A stretch of DNA of 64,000 nt from Hymenobacter guriensis (GTDB lineage Bacteria; Bacteroidota; Bacteroidia; Cytophagales; Hymenobacteraceae). A model generated the notes under the pieces. That model made no database searches. It was not told the DNA's origin and saw only the letters and a program-made list of their open reading frames with translations. Positions within the stretch are counted from its first letter, which is position 1. The number at the start of each line of letters is the position of its first letter. The translations under genes and the position numbers were made by a program. The stretch lies in NCBI RefSeq assembly GCF_015773195.1, contig NZ_JADWYK010000008.1, positions 142,102 through 206,101 of the forward strand, read 5' to 3'. This document shows, in pieces, positions 10,336 to 19,075 of this stretch.

Positions 10336-10893
10336 CTAACTGCTCTGCCAGATCAGCAACAGGCTGCGCATAGCTACCCGACTGCGGTTTTTGACGGTAC
10401 CCACTGGCATATCCAGAAACTCGGCAATTTCCTCCAAAGTCATCTGCTGCTGCAAGCGGTACTGCAGCACTTCCTGGTAGATGGGCTTCAGGCGCGCCAG
10501 GCAGGTAGCCAGATCAGCGCTGAGCATGCTGGCGGCGGGCGTCACCAGTTGCCGGGCGGGTGCGCACTCGGTGATATCCGTGCTTTTCGCCCATTGACGG
10601 TTGGCCCTGAGCCGAAGCGTGTCGATGGCCTGGTGCTGGCAGATGGTCAGCGCCCAAGTGAAGAGCCGGCTTCGGGTGGCATCGTAGTAAGCGAAGCTCT
10701 GCCAGAACTTAAGCATGCTTTCCTGCAGTACATCCTCCGCCAGTTCCGGGCTTTTGACGATACGCAGAATGACCCGGTGCAGGGCCACGCGGTAATTTGT
10801 ATAGAAAAAGGTCATAGCGGCCTCGTCGCGGGCATAGAGCCGCTCCACAAGCTGAGCTTCGACTGCAGAGGGGTTGGATAGAATAGAAGGCAC
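10336..10893 (-). CDS. ECF-type RNA polymerase sigma factor
   Basis: A 185-residue sigma-70 family factor with the two-domain ECF layout. Region 2 spans about 20-90 (AEDVLQESMLKFWQSF at 53-68 and the promoter-melting segment up to LFTWALTICQHQAID), and region 4 spans about 125-180, with the helix-turn-helix MTLEEIAEFLDMPVGTVKNR. It starts with GTG at 10893; the next in-frame ATG would remove part of region 2. No anti-sigma gene is adjacent on the same strand, which is unusual for the group. Confidence 0.93.
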   Translation of the reverse strand: MPSILSNPSAVEAQLVERLYARDEAAMTFFYTNYRVALHRVILRIVKSPELAEDVLQESMLKFWQSFAYYDATRSRLFTWALTICQHQAIDTLRLRANRQWAKSTDITECAPARQLVTPAASMLSADLATCLARLKPIYQEVLQYRLQQQMTLEEIAEFLDMPVGTVKNRSRVAMRSLLLIWQSS

Positions 10894-11153
10894 GAGCAGA
10901 TGGAAATGGTCCTCCTACTACGGCTGGGTTTTAGGCCCGTGCTGTGCTATTGTACAGTTTCCGTTGAATCAACTAACCTGGTCGTTCAAACCGCCTTCTC
11001 TATCGGTGAATATTGTTTTCCCTCTTCTCTGACGATGATTTGGTTCAGACAGTCCCCATAGCTCTACCAAGCAGCACCAAGCTGCTTCCCAATAAGCGCC
11101 TGCGGCATGAAGCCGGCAACGCCGCGTAATGAATGGAAGAAAAGAGGCGCTTA

Positions 11154-11350
11154 TTAGCCGCAGCCTTGCTGCCTGAATTTCGTGCAGTTCATATTCTTGG
11201 GCAAAGCAATCTTGCAGATATAAGCCTTCCATTCCTTTTCCACCCGGGTCACGGGGAAGCCCTAGATAACAGGGAATTTGTCGAAGCCTTCCAGCCAGAG
11301 CCGTATCATTTTCTCGACGCCGTACTGCTCGTAGAGGTAATTATTTAGGT
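11154..11350 (-). pseudogene. Decayed 3' fragment of a peptidase-MA-like gene
   Basis: On the minus strand the frame reading NNYLYEQYGVEKMIRLW..GFDKF then PVI-stop-GFPVTRVEKEWKAYI is clearly protein-like. It is interrupted by TAG at 11262-11264 and ends at TAA 11154-11156. The YGxEKMxxLW...EKEWxxYI pattern matches the C-terminal end of peptidase-MA-like (gluzincin) proteins. No start codon or catalytic HExxH part is present upstream, where the divergent lipoprotein gene begins, so only a remnant survives. A 10-bp inverted repeat (AATAAGCGCC 11091-11100 / GGCGCTTATT 11146-11155) touches its end. Confidence 0.6.
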
Positions 11351-11387
11351 TTGCTGGCTGACCGTCTTCATCCTTAACTTCACCGCT

Positions 11388-12173
11388 ATGAAACAGACTA
11401 CTTATTATCGATTTACGTGGTTGAGTGTATTACTAGTAGGGCTGCTGGTTTTATCTGCCTGCAAAAAAGAGGAAGCTACGGGTTGCTCTCCCTATGTTCC
11501 CCCTACCCCGGCTGACACGTATGTGTTTCCCGTACAGCCGGGTACCCCCGCCTGGGCAAGTTTGACGTCTGGTGACGAGATGGTGGAGGTGTGCCAGGTG
11601 CCCGCTGCGCGGCTGCAGACAATCAGCACGCCCGGCCTGATCACGACCTGCCTGAACTACCCGCTGCTGGGCGACATGATCTTCTTCGACAACCTGCAAT
11701 TTGGTTTGCGCACGCAGCTAAGCAATTTCAATGGCTTTGGCGAACTGCAGCAGCGTCCCGAAGCAGCGGCCCTACTGCTGGCCCGCTACCAATCGATGCG
11801 GCCAGCGTGTATCCCCTCAACGGAACCCGTGGAAATCGGGGACTATGCCTTTGATTTCAGTGATATAGAAATGATCCTGGCGCAGGACGAGTACCTACAG
11901 CAGCTCTCGCCCGCCCAGCGCCGGATGTTGGTGCAGGTAGCGTTGGAAAAATACGCGGCGAAACAGGTGCTGGTAGAGGACGTCTATGGGCTGTTTGGCT
12001 TAAAGACCGCTGCCTTCGTCATGGCCCGCACCATGCAAGCCGAGAACTACGCCCCATTCATGACCGCCCTTGCCGCCGACACCAAGCTCAAAATGTTCGT
12101 CGAGCAGGTGGACCTGTCATCTGATCCAACGGTTTTGGACACCGTGGTGGACCACGCCAAGCAGTTCAACTAA
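11388..12173 (+). CDS. Hypothetical lipoprotein
   Basis: A 261-residue protein with a lipoprotein signal (WLSVLLVGLLVLSAC, Cys25) followed by KKEEATGCSP, so it is probably an outer-membrane or periplasmic lipoprotein. The mature part begins with a Pro-rich linker and is then mostly helical, with a cysteine pair (C197-like region ACIPS and CLNYP earlier). No named domain is recognised. It starts at ATG 11388 and is preceded by the decayed gene on the other strand. No partner genes are visible. Confidence 0.8.
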   Translation: MKQTTYYRFTWLSVLLVGLLVLSACKKEEATGCSPYVPPTPADTYVFPVQPGTPAWASLTSGDEMVEVCQVPAARLQTISTPGLITTCLNYPLLGDMIFFDNLQFGLRTQLSNFNGFGELQQRPEAAALLLARYQSMRPACIPSTEPVEIGDYAFDFSDIEMILAQDEYLQQLSPAQRRMLVQVALEKYAAKQVLVEDVYGLFGLKTAAFVMARTMQAENYAPFMTALAADTKLKMFVEQVDLSSDPTVLDTVVDHAKQFN

Positions 12174-12410
12174 GTAAAACCCTCCTAAAAGAGACGCTGG
12201 CGCAAACAGCTCACAGGCACGGAAAGCCTGTCCGCTAGCGGGGGTTGGCTCGCTTCTAAAGTTTACTTGTGCCAAGTCAGTAAACTAAAAAGATAAGTAA
12301 CAGTTCTGGGCTTTACCAAGCACTTCTACAGCCGGTAGATTACCCGCAACTGCAAATACGCCTCACGTATCACCCCTGCCGGCCCTTCCCGGAGCCAGGC
12401 ACACCAAGAA

Positions 12411-12447
12411 AAAACCCCTTGCAAATCATTGATTTACAAGGGGTTTT
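12411..12447 (-). terminator. Terminator of tRNA-Thr
   Basis: Near-perfect 17-bp arms (12411-12427 and 12431-12447, one mismatch) ending in AAAACCCCTTG/CAAGGGGTTTT, just downstream of the minus-strand tRNA and followed there by a T run. Confidence 0.75.
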
Positions 12448-12457
12448 ATTACCTATG

Positions 12458-12530
<73 letters not shown>

Positions 12531-12679
12531 GTTTTGGTGGCACAAACCTACGGCATTGATGGAAAACAGCCAAACATACGCCCAACAAATTCGTCGGCAG
12601 GTCTGGAAAACAAACGGTAAGTAAATTACTGTCAGCGGCTTTTTATTTATCCCCTGGTATTTAAAACCGCCATACAAAG

Positions 12680-12715
12680 CCGTGCCCGCTGCAGATTGAA
12701 CTACAGCGGGCACGG
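12680..12715 (-). terminator. Terminator of the DUF349 gene
   Basis: Perfect 12-bp arms CCGTGCCCGCTG (12680-12691) and CAGCGGGCACGG (12704-12715), 25 bp beyond the stop at 12740, followed on the minus strand by CTTTGT. Confidence 0.7.
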
Positions 12716-12739
12716 AATGGCACGGCTATTTTGGGCCCG

Positions 12740-15100
12740 CTAGCTGCGGATAACCTTCAGCTGGCGCTTCAGGCCTTCGATGCGCTGCTGGGCTTCGTCG
12801 ATGCGGCCCTGATATTCTTCGCGCAGCTGGCCGGCGTTTTTCGAGCGAGCGAAGAACTCCAGATTGGTTTTCAGGGTCGAAATATCATTCTCCAGCTCGT
12901 TGATTTCGCGGCGCAGGGCCTGCTCCTTCTTGTAGAGCTGTTGGGTATCGGAGGACGCTTTGAGGCGGTCCACCTGCAGCTGGAACAGCAGGTCGTTGCG
13001 CTCGGCGTATGAAATACCGGGCACGGCGTCCAGGTATTTGCCCATCAGAGCCTGGAAACGACCTTCGGCCCGTTCCGCATCGGCGCGCGGGCCGCTGCCG
13101 GCGCCAGTCTGCCACTCCGCTACCAGCTCGCGGAATCCTTCGAGGGTGCCGGGGGCGTCGGGGGTCAGGGCATCCACCGTCTGGGCTACCTGCTCCAGGC
13201 GGCTGGCCTGCTCCTGCGACACCTGCTGAGCCTGCTGCTCACGCTGGCGCGACTCTTCGTGTTTGCGCTCGAAGAAAGCGTCGCAGGCCGTGCGGAACCG
13301 GTTCCAGATTTTGTCGGACTGTTTTTCGGGCACACGCCCAATCGTTTTCCAGTCCTTCTGCAGGCGAATCACGATTTCGCGGCCTTCCTCCCAGTTGGGG
13401 TTCTGCAAAGCAGCTTCAGCTTGGTCGATCAGCTCCTGCTTGCGCTTGAGGTTGGCGTTCTTCTCCTCATCAAGCGCCTTGAAGAACTGGTTTTTGCGCT
13501 GGAAGAACCCTTTGTATGCACCCCAGAACTGCTTGTTGAGCTGGTCGGCCTTGTCGCGGGGCACCAGGCCGGCGGCATCCCAATCTTCCTTGAGCTTCTG
13601 CAGGGCATCCGTCTGGCTGCGCCACTCGTTCACACGTTCGGTGTGGTACTCAGCGTAGGGCTTGATTTGCTCCAGCAGAGCGGTTTTGCGCGTCAGGTTC
13701 GCGTTTTCCTGGGCCGAGCGGGCATTCAGGAACTCCTTTTTACGGTCGTGTACCTTTTCCGAAGCCGCCAGGAAGCGGTTCCATACGGCATCGCGCTGCT
13801 CCTGCGGTACGGGGCCCACGTGCTTCCACTCCTCGTGCAGCTGGCGCAGCTCCTGCAGGGCTTTGTTGATGCTGGACTGCTGGCTTAATGCTTCGGCCCG
13901 GGCAACCAGCGCTTCTTTGGCTTCGAGGTTGCGGCGGCGGTCCAGCTCCTTCATTTCGAAGAACAGGCCGCGGTTGTTGTAGAAGATGTCCAGCAGGCCG
14001 TGGTAGCTGTTCCACAGTTCCTGGGCCTCTTTCTGCGGCACGGGACCCGTGGCCTTCCAGTCGTTCTGCAGGGCCTTGATGCGGGCCGAGCTATCCTTGG
14101 TTTCGGCCGATTCTACCAGGCTGCGCAACTGCGACAACAGGTACTGCTTGTGCGTAAGGTTCTTGATCCGCTGTTCTTCCTCGGCCTTCGCGTCGCGGGT
14201 GCGGCTTTCGCGGAACTCCTGCAGGGCCTTCGTCAGCTCGGCGTGGCCTTCCGGGCCGGTATAGGCAAAATCATCTGCCTCGCCCCCACCCGCCGTGAAG
14301 CGCTGGCGGGCCGCGGTGCGGTCGGCCGCCAGGGCCGTTTCGTATTGGCGGTTGAGGTCGAAAATCTGCTTGCGATTCTGGCGGGCATCGGGCCGGCGCA
14401 GCAGCGAGAGCAGGAAGGCGCCCTGGGCAGACAGATCGAGCGTAGCGAAATCCGGAGCCGCTGTTTCGGGCACGTAGTCCTCTTCGTCCTCACTGGTAGC
14501 TTCGGGCACGCTAACCGACGCTTCTGCGAGGGTGGGCGCTGGCTCCGGCGTATCGTTGACTACCGTTTCCGCGGCTGCCGGAACTGCTACAGACTCGGCG
14601 GCTGGTGGAGCCGGGCTCACGGCATCGGGCGTTTCGGGCGCAACACTGGCAACGGCGGGCTCCGGGGGTGAAGCTGGCTGCTCTTCTTCCGTGGGCTGGG
14701 CTACCGGGGCTGCCGGGGCTTCGGCGGGCTTTTCCGTAGTCAGGGCATGGTCGTTCTGCTGGCCGGGGTGCTCCAGGGCGCGGCGCTGCGGATCCGACAT
14801 GGGCTCCTCGGAAGCAGGTGTTTCCGGGGCGCTGGCTTCAGGCAGCGTCTGCTCCGTAGCAGCAGCTGAAGGTTCCGCCGTGCCGGCACCGGGCGCCTCG
14901 GTCTCGGGCAGCGGCGGCGTGCCCTGGGCTGGCTGCTCGGTAATCTGACTGGTAGCGGGGGAGGTTGGCTCGGCGGATGCCGGGGCCGACTGCTTGTTGC
15001 TGATTTCGGCCAGACGGCGCTCCAGGATGCTCATCGGCGACTCCGCGGCGGGCTGATCGGCGGAGTGGTTGGGGACGGGTTGTTCGTTTTCGGGTACCAT
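12740..15100 (-). CDS. DUF349 repeat protein with long Pro/Ala/Glu-rich N-terminus
   Basis: A 786-residue protein. Residues 1 to about 225 are low-complexity (Pro, Ala, Glu, Thr) and probably disordered. From about 245 to 690 come around six DUF349 repeats, each with the pattern LxxxWKxxGPVPxxxxxxLWxxFxxxxxxFF (for example NDWKATGPVPQKEAQELW and EEWKHVGPVPQEQRDAVW). The last 90 residues form a coiled coil (KKEQALRREINELENDI). DUF349 is named in this phylum without a settled function; E. coli YccJ-type names do not apply. I start at ATG 15100, because the frame upstream offers only TTG at 15115. Confidence 0.9.
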   Translation of the reverse strand: MVPENEQPVPNHSADQPAAESPMSILERRLAEISNKQSAPASAEPTSPATSQITEQPAQGTPPLPETEAPGAGTAEPSAAATEQTLPEASAPETPASEEPMSDPQRRALEHPGQQNDHALTTEKPAEAPAAPVAQPTEEEQPASPPEPAVASVAPETPDAVSPAPPAAESVAVPAAAETVVNDTPEPAPTLAEASVSVPEATSEDEEDYVPETAAPDFATLDLSAQGAFLLSLLRRPDARQNRKQIFDLNRQYETALAADRTAARQRFTAGGGEADDFAYTGPEGHAELTKALQEFRESRTRDAKAEEEQRIKNLTHKQYLLSQLRSLVESAETKDSSARIKALQNDWKATGPVPQKEAQELWNSYHGLLDIFYNNRGLFFEMKELDRRRNLEAKEALVARAEALSQQSSINKALQELRQLHEEWKHVGPVPQEQRDAVWNRFLAASEKVHDRKKEFLNARSAQENANLTRKTALLEQIKPYAEYHTERVNEWRSQTDALQKLKEDWDAAGLVPRDKADQLNKQFWGAYKGFFQRKNQFFKALDEEKNANLKRKQELIDQAEAALQNPNWEEGREIVIRLQKDWKTIGRVPEKQSDKIWNRFRTACDAFFERKHEESRQREQQAQQVSQEQASRLEQVAQTVDALTPDAPGTLEGFRELVAEWQTGAGSGPRADAERAEGRFQALMGKYLDAVPGISYAERNDLLFQLQVDRLKASSDTQQLYKKEQALRREINELENDISTLKTNLEFFARSKNAGQLREEYQGRIDEAQQRIEGLKRQLKVIRS

Positions 15101-15160
15101 AAGTTCAGGGGACAAGGCCCGCGTGGGGCAGGCAGTAGGGACAGGCGGCGGGCGAGTGGG

Positions 15161-15727
15161 TTAGTTTAGCCGTGGGTCCAAGGGGTAGTTCGACAGCATA
15201 CGGTAGCGGCCGCCTTTCTCGCGCAAAATAGCTTGCCAGAAAGCATCAGTAGTCAAAGTAAATACTTTCCCGGCAGCATTAGGATGCACTATCCAAACAT
15301 TTTCGCGCACCTCCCCTGCCAACTGATCTGCCGTCCAGCCGGAATAGCCCACGTACAGGCGGATTTCATCGGGGGAAAGCTCCCCACTGAGCAACAGCCC
15401 GAGCAGTACCCCGAAGTCGCCGCCCCAGTATACACCCTGACCCAGCGGGGCCGCATCGGGGACGTCAGCGCGCTGGTGCAGAAAGTGCAACGTGTCGGGC
15501 TGCACGGGGCCGCCCATACCCAGCGGTATCTGCGCCAGGGGACTCGAATCCGCCTCGGGTAGTTCCAGCACGTCGCCCAGCACCAGGGCTGATGGCCGGT
15601 TGAGCACGAGCCCGAACGTGCCTTCCGCGTCGGAGTGCTGACACAGCAGCACCACCGTACGCTCGAAGTTGGGGTCGCCCAGGAAGGGCTGGGAAATCAG
15701 CAGGCTACCAGCAGTGAGGGTGAACAT
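15161..15727 (-). CDS. YqgE/AlgH family protein
   Basis: A 188-residue member of the UPF0301 YqgE/AlgH family, with the typical opening LTAGSLLISQPFLGDPNFERTVVLL-like block and the motifs FGLVLNRPS, GGPVQPDTLHFLH and GYSGWTADQLAGEV. Its biochemical role is unsettled; AlgH was linked to alginate regulation in Pseudomonas. The start is placed at ATG 15727, which fits the family N-terminus; the frame upstream to 15775 is extra. It is separated by 60 bp from the DUF349 gene downstream, so co-transcription is possible. Confidence 0.93.
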   Translation of the reverse strand: MFTLTAGSLLISQPFLGDPNFERTVVLLCQHSDAEGTFGLVLNRPSALVLGDVLELPEADSSPLAQIPLGMGGPVQPDTLHFLHQRADVPDAAPLGQGVYWGGDFGVLLGLLLSGELSPDEIRLYVGYSGWTADQLAGEVRENVWIVHPNAAGKVFTLTTDAFWQAILREKGGRYRMLSNYPLDPRLN

Positions 15728-15959
15728 AAGCAGAGCGGTTACTGGGAAAAGCGGCGGCAGGGCAGATAAAAGCATCGGTAGCCCTTATCTGCACCTACGT
15801 TGAGCATGGGCTGCCGGGTTATCCATGGGCCGAGGACGCTGCCCACTGTCAACTTCACTTTTTCTTCTGCAGAGCCTATAGGTGCCATCCAAACGGTTTT
15901 GCCGAATATTGCGGTGCTACTTTCTGCTTTTGTTAATGGTATCTGCTCCTCCAACTCAA

Positions 15960-16375
15960 TCAGCTTTTTTTCCTCGTTTTTCCCGGCTGGTTGGCCCTGC
16001 CAGCGTAGCTACCCAGCTGCTGCTGGTGCTCTATACGTTCCGGCAGGTGATTTTCAAGCCCGGCCAGAACCTGCTGGCCGACCACTACGATGGTATCAAG
16101 AGCTACTTCTCCATTGAGTCGTTTCTGCACCAGCCATTCTCCGACGGCATGCTGGTGCAAGGCCACAACTACCCGTTTGGGGAGTACACACCCTAAACCA
16201 GCACCTACAACAGCGCCAACAACGGCTACCGCGACGTGACCCTGACATGCTGGAGGCCTCTGAGCCAAGCAACGACTTTGTGCAGGAGTAAAACCTGCAG
16301 CTGTTTCGCCGCGAGGGTGCCTGGTTGGTGTACGCGTGGTACCCGCGGCGACCTGCCACCGCGCCGCAGCCGTAG
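15960..16375 (+). pseudogene. Remnant of a large membrane protein (internally deleted, frameshifted)
   Basis: The plus frame up to TAA 16194-16196 contains LLLVLYTFRQVIFKPGQNLL, then DGIKSYFSIESF and GHNYPFGEY. This is the N-terminal signature of large polytopic membrane proteins of the YfhO/glycosyltransferase-like kind (DxDGLKNYF...NYPYGE). After the stop the same frame continues as STYNSANNGYRDVTL. A shift to the frame of 16244 then gives DMLEASEPSNDFVQE, a TAA at 16289-16291, and NLQLFRREGAWLVYAWYPRR, ending at 16375. The remnant is far shorter than the 500+ residues expected, so the middle has been lost. Confidence 0.55.
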
Positions 16376-16390
16376 CGCCGGGCTGCCGCT

Positions 16391-16398
16391 TACCTTTG
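16391..16398 (+). promoter_or_regulatory. Bacteroidota -7 box of pdxH
   Basis: TACCTTTG matches the TAnnTTTG consensus of Bacteroidota sigma-ABfr promoters and lies 28 bp before the pdxH ATG. No clear -33 TTTG is visible. Confidence 0.45.
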
Positions 16399-16426
16399 TG
16401 TCTCCTTTTTTTACAACAGCCTGTTT

Positions 16427-17077
16427 ATGCTTGACTCCCACCTAGCCGATCTGCGCCAGACGTACGCGCAACGCAGCCTCTCGGAAGCCGATGTGCTGCC
16501 CGACGCCGTGATTCAGTTCCGTGCCTGGCTGGATGAGGCTCTGGCTGCCCAGGTCGAGGAGCCCACCGCCATGGTGCTGGCTACCGCCGACGCGCAGGGC
16601 CAGCCCTCCGCCCGCGTGGTGCTGCTGAAAGGGCTGCCCAACGACGCGGGGTTCCTGTTCTTTACCAACTATGATTCCCGCAAGGGCCAGGAGCTGGCCA
16701 CGCAGCCGCGGGCCGCTCTCACGTTTTTCTGGCCGGCCCTGGAGCGCCAGGTACGGGTAGAAGGTACCATCGAAAAAGCCCCGGAAGAAGTTTCCACGCA
16801 GTATTTCCAGAGCCGCCCCCGGAGCAGCCAAGTGGGTGCCTGGGCCTCGCCTCAGAGCCAGCTGGTAACCAGCCGGGCGGAGCTGGAACAGCGCGAACAG
16901 GATGTCGCTGCGCAGTTCGAAGGCCAGGATCCGCTGCCCCGGCCCGCTCATTGGGGCGGCTACGTACTGCGCCCGCACCGGGTGGAGTTCTGGCAGGGCC
17001 GCCCGTCCCGCCTGCACGACCGGATTGTATATGACCGCACCGCCGACGGCTGGAAACGCAGCCGGCTGGCACCTTAA
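16427..17077 (+). CDS. pdxH: Pyridoxamine 5'-phosphate oxidase
   Basis: A 216-residue FMN-dependent oxidase that converts pyridoxine or pyridoxamine 5'-phosphate to pyridoxal 5'-phosphate, the last step of vitamin B6 synthesis and salvage. Conserved blocks are [20 protein letters not shown] (FMN binding, about 64-83), [31 protein letters not shown] (about 128-143) and the C-terminal [15 protein letters not shown] (substrate and FMN site). Length and order match the family. It is the first gene of a plus-strand run with DUF1015 and maf, but a long palindrome follows its stop. Confidence 0.97.
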   Translation: MLDSHLADLRQTYAQRSLSEADVLPDAVIQFRAWLDEALAAQVEEPTAMVLATADAQGQPSARVVLLKGLPNDAGFLFFTNYDSRKGQELATQPRAALTFFWPALERQVRVEGTIEKAPEEVSTQYFQSRPRSSQVGAWASPQSQLVTSRAELEQREQDVAAQFEGQDPLPRPAHWGGYVLRPHRVEFWQGRPSRLHDRIVYDRTADGWKRSRLAP

Positions 17078-17079
17078 GG

Positions 17080-17153
17080 GTGATGAGGTAACAGGTGACA
17101 GGTAGTAGTTTCAACCCGATCTTATCTTTCCCTGTCACGTGTTACCTCATCAC
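17080..17153. repeat. Long intergenic palindrome between pdxH and the DUF1015 gene
   Basis: Arms of 23 nt at 17080-17102 and 17131-17153 are reverse complements except for one base, with a 28-nt spacer. The left arm begins GTGATGAGGTAACA three bases after the pdxH stop. It may act as a terminator or mRNA-stabilising hairpin, but it has no U tract and its composition (GTGATGAGG units, echoed at 17154-17175) looks like an interspersed repeat. Confidence 0.8.
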
Positions 17154-17183
17154 TTTTCACCTCATCCCCTCATCATCTGAGAA

Positions 17184-18500
17184 TTGGCTGAAATTCAACC
17201 CGTGCGCGGCTGGCGCTACAACGACGAGCTGGGCCAGCACATTGATGACTACGTTTCGCCCCTGTTCGACGTGGTATCCGCCAAGCAGCGGGAGGCGCTG
17301 TACCGCAATCCGCTGAATAGCATCCACCTTTCCGTGCCGCGGGGTGAGGATGCGGCCGGCGCGGCCCTGGCCCGACTCACGGAGTGGCAGCAGCGGGGTG
17401 TCCTCTGCCAGGATGTCTTACCGGGCATCTACGTGTACTACCAATATTTTCGGTTGCCGGGCAACCCGCAGCGGGAGTACTGCCGCAAGGGCTTTATGTG
17501 CCACATTCGGGCCTACGACTGGGCTGAGAACGTGGTCCTGCGCCACGAAAACACGCTGCCGGCCAGCGTAAACGACCGGGCCGAGCTGCTGGCCCGCACC
17601 CAGTTTCAGACCAGCGCCACCCACGGCCTGTACCGCGACGACGACTTCGAGCTGGAACGCTACCTCGATGAGGCCATTCTCGACCCGCTCTACCAGACCG
17701 AGGAAGACTACCAGGGTGCCCGCGACGTGCTGGCCGTGATTCAGGATGCCCGCGTGATTCATCGGTTTCAGCATGTACTGGCTGAGCGGCAGGTGATTCT
17801 GGCCGACGGACACCACCGCTACGAAGGCTCCCTGGCGTATCGTCAGGCCCGGGAGCTGGCCGCCGGGGGGCAGGCCACAGGCCGCGAAGCCTGGAACTTT
17901 CACCTGATGTACCTCACCAACGCCGCCGCCGACGACCTGCGCATCCTGCCCACGCACCGCCTGCTGCTGGAGCTGCCCGGTGGCCTTACCGACGCGGATT
18001 TTCTGGCCCGCCTAGAGCTCTACTTCACCGTGGTGCCCAAGGACGACGCCTACGATTTGCCGGAGCTGATTGCCGGCAAACCCTGGGCCTTTGGACTTTA
18101 CCTCGATGGGCAGGCCTACAAGCTGCGCCTTCGGCCTGAGGTACACGAGCAGTTGAGCTGGCCCCTAACACCCGAAGTGAAGGCCCTCGATCTGACGGTG
18201 CTACACTTCTTCGTGCTCGAAAAGGTCCTGGGCATTGCGGGCATCGACGCGCAGCGGCAGTGGCCGGACGTGGCCTACGTGCGCAACTTCCCCGAGTGCC
18301 TCACCCGCGTGGACCGGGGTGAGGCCCGCGCCGCTTTCATCACCAATGAGGTGACCATGGACGAGGTGGAGCGTGTGTGCCACAGCGGGGCCGTGATGCC
18401 ACCCAAATCCACGTTCTTTTACCCTAAAACCATCGGAGGCTTCCTGTTTACCTCCATCCGCGACGATGAACACACCCACGCGTTTACTGCTGGCTTCTAA
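17184..18500 (+). CDS. DUF1015 family protein
   Basis: A 438-residue protein of the DUF1015 family (COG4198), whose reaction is not established; members are often near serine or phosphoglycerate metabolism genes. Typical features are the N-terminal RGWRYN..HIDDYVSPLFDVV, the VILADGHHRYEGSLAYR block at about 205-221 and a C-terminal AAFITNEVTMDEV..GAVMPPKSTFFYPK segment. The start is TTG at 17184: an in-frame TGA lies two codons upstream, and the next GTG would cut the conserved N-terminus. Its 3' end overlaps maf by 35 bp, which implies translational coupling. Confidence 0.9.
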   Translation: MAEIQPVRGWRYNDELGQHIDDYVSPLFDVVSAKQREALYRNPLNSIHLSVPRGEDAAGAALARLTEWQQRGVLCQDVLPGIYVYYQYFRLPGNPQREYCRKGFMCHIRAYDWAENVVLRHENTLPASVNDRAELLARTQFQTSATHGLYRDDDFELERYLDEAILDPLYQTEEDYQGARDVLAVIQDARVIHRFQHVLAERQVILADGHHRYEGSLAYRQARELAAGGQATGREAWNFHLMYLTNAAADDLRILPTHRLLLELPGGLTDADFLARLELYFTVVPKDDAYDLPELIAGKPWAFGLYLDGQAYKLRLRPEVHEQLSWPLTPEVKALDLTVLHFFVLEKVLGIAGIDAQRQWPDVAYVRNFPECLTRVDRGEARAAFITNEVTMDEVERVCHSGAVMPPKSTFFYPKTIGGFLFTSIRDDEHTHAFTAGF

Positions 18501-19059
18501 TTCCCCGCGCCGCCGTCAGCTGCTCACCGACCTGGGCCTGACCTACGAAGTGCGCCTCAAGGAAGTCGATGAATCCTTCCCGGCCCACCTGCGCCGGGCT
18601 GAAATAGCCGAGTTTCTGGCCGCCCACAAAGCCAGCGCCTACCGCACCGAGCTAGCCCCCGACGAAGTGCTGCTGACGGCCGACACCATCGTGTGCCTCG
18701 ACGAGCAGGTGCTCAATAAGCCCCAGTACGAAGAAGACGCCGTACGCATGCTCACCCTGCTGCAGGGCCGCGCCCACGACGTGTACACCGGCGTGTGCCT
18801 GCTCACCGGCGCGGGCCGCCAGGTTGTGTTTTCCGATCAGACACAGGTGCATTTCCGGGCCCTCAGCGAAGCCGAAATCCGCTTCTACGTGCAGCGCTAC
18901 CAGCCGCTCGATAAAGCCGGAGCCTATGGCGCGCAGGATTGGATTGGGCTGGCCGCGGTAACCCGCCTGGAGGGCTCCTACTTCAACGTGATGGGGCTAC
19001 CGGTACACCGCGTATGGGAAGAGCTGGCGAAGCTGGCCCCCGGCCTTCTGCCCTGTTAG
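18466..19059 (+). CDS. maf: Maf family nucleoside triphosphate pyrophosphatase
   Basis: A 197-residue Maf/HAM1-like house-cleaning pyrophosphatase (dTTP/UTP or modified-nucleotide specific). The signature LLASNSPRRRQLL is at 7-19, the catalytic acid is probably D73 in LTADTIVCL, and the later blocks LQGRAHDVYTGVCL and DKAGAYGAQDW (about 145-155) are standard. The gene starts inside the end of the DUF1015 gene (35-bp overlap) and is closed by a strong bidirectional terminator. Confidence 0.95.
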   Translation: MNTPTRLLLASNSPRRRQLLTDLGLTYEVRLKEVDESFPAHLRRAEIAEFLAAHKASAYRTELAPDEVLLTADTIVCLDEQVLNKPQYEEDAVRMLTLLQGRAHDVYTGVCLLTGAGRQVVFSDQTQVHFRALSEAEIRFYVQRYQPLDKAGAYGAQDWIGLAAVTRLEGSYFNVMGLPVHRVWEELAKLAPGLLPC

Positions 19060-19075
19060 CGTTCCACTTAAACAC

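Noticed and set aside
10969..11232. 87-codon minus-strand frame over the peptidase fossil
   Set aside because: It is the wrong frame of the decayed gene; the protein-like signal is in a neighbouring frame.
12731..15115. Several plus-strand frames opposite the DUF349 gene
   Set aside because: All are antisense shadows of a repeat-rich coding sequence.
15739..15954. 71-codon minus-strand frame between algH and the decayed membrane gene
   Set aside because: Parts look mildly protein-like (GKTVWMAPIGSAEEKVKLTV), but no family, no clear start context and Cys/Arg-rich end; could be another remnant, not enough to list.
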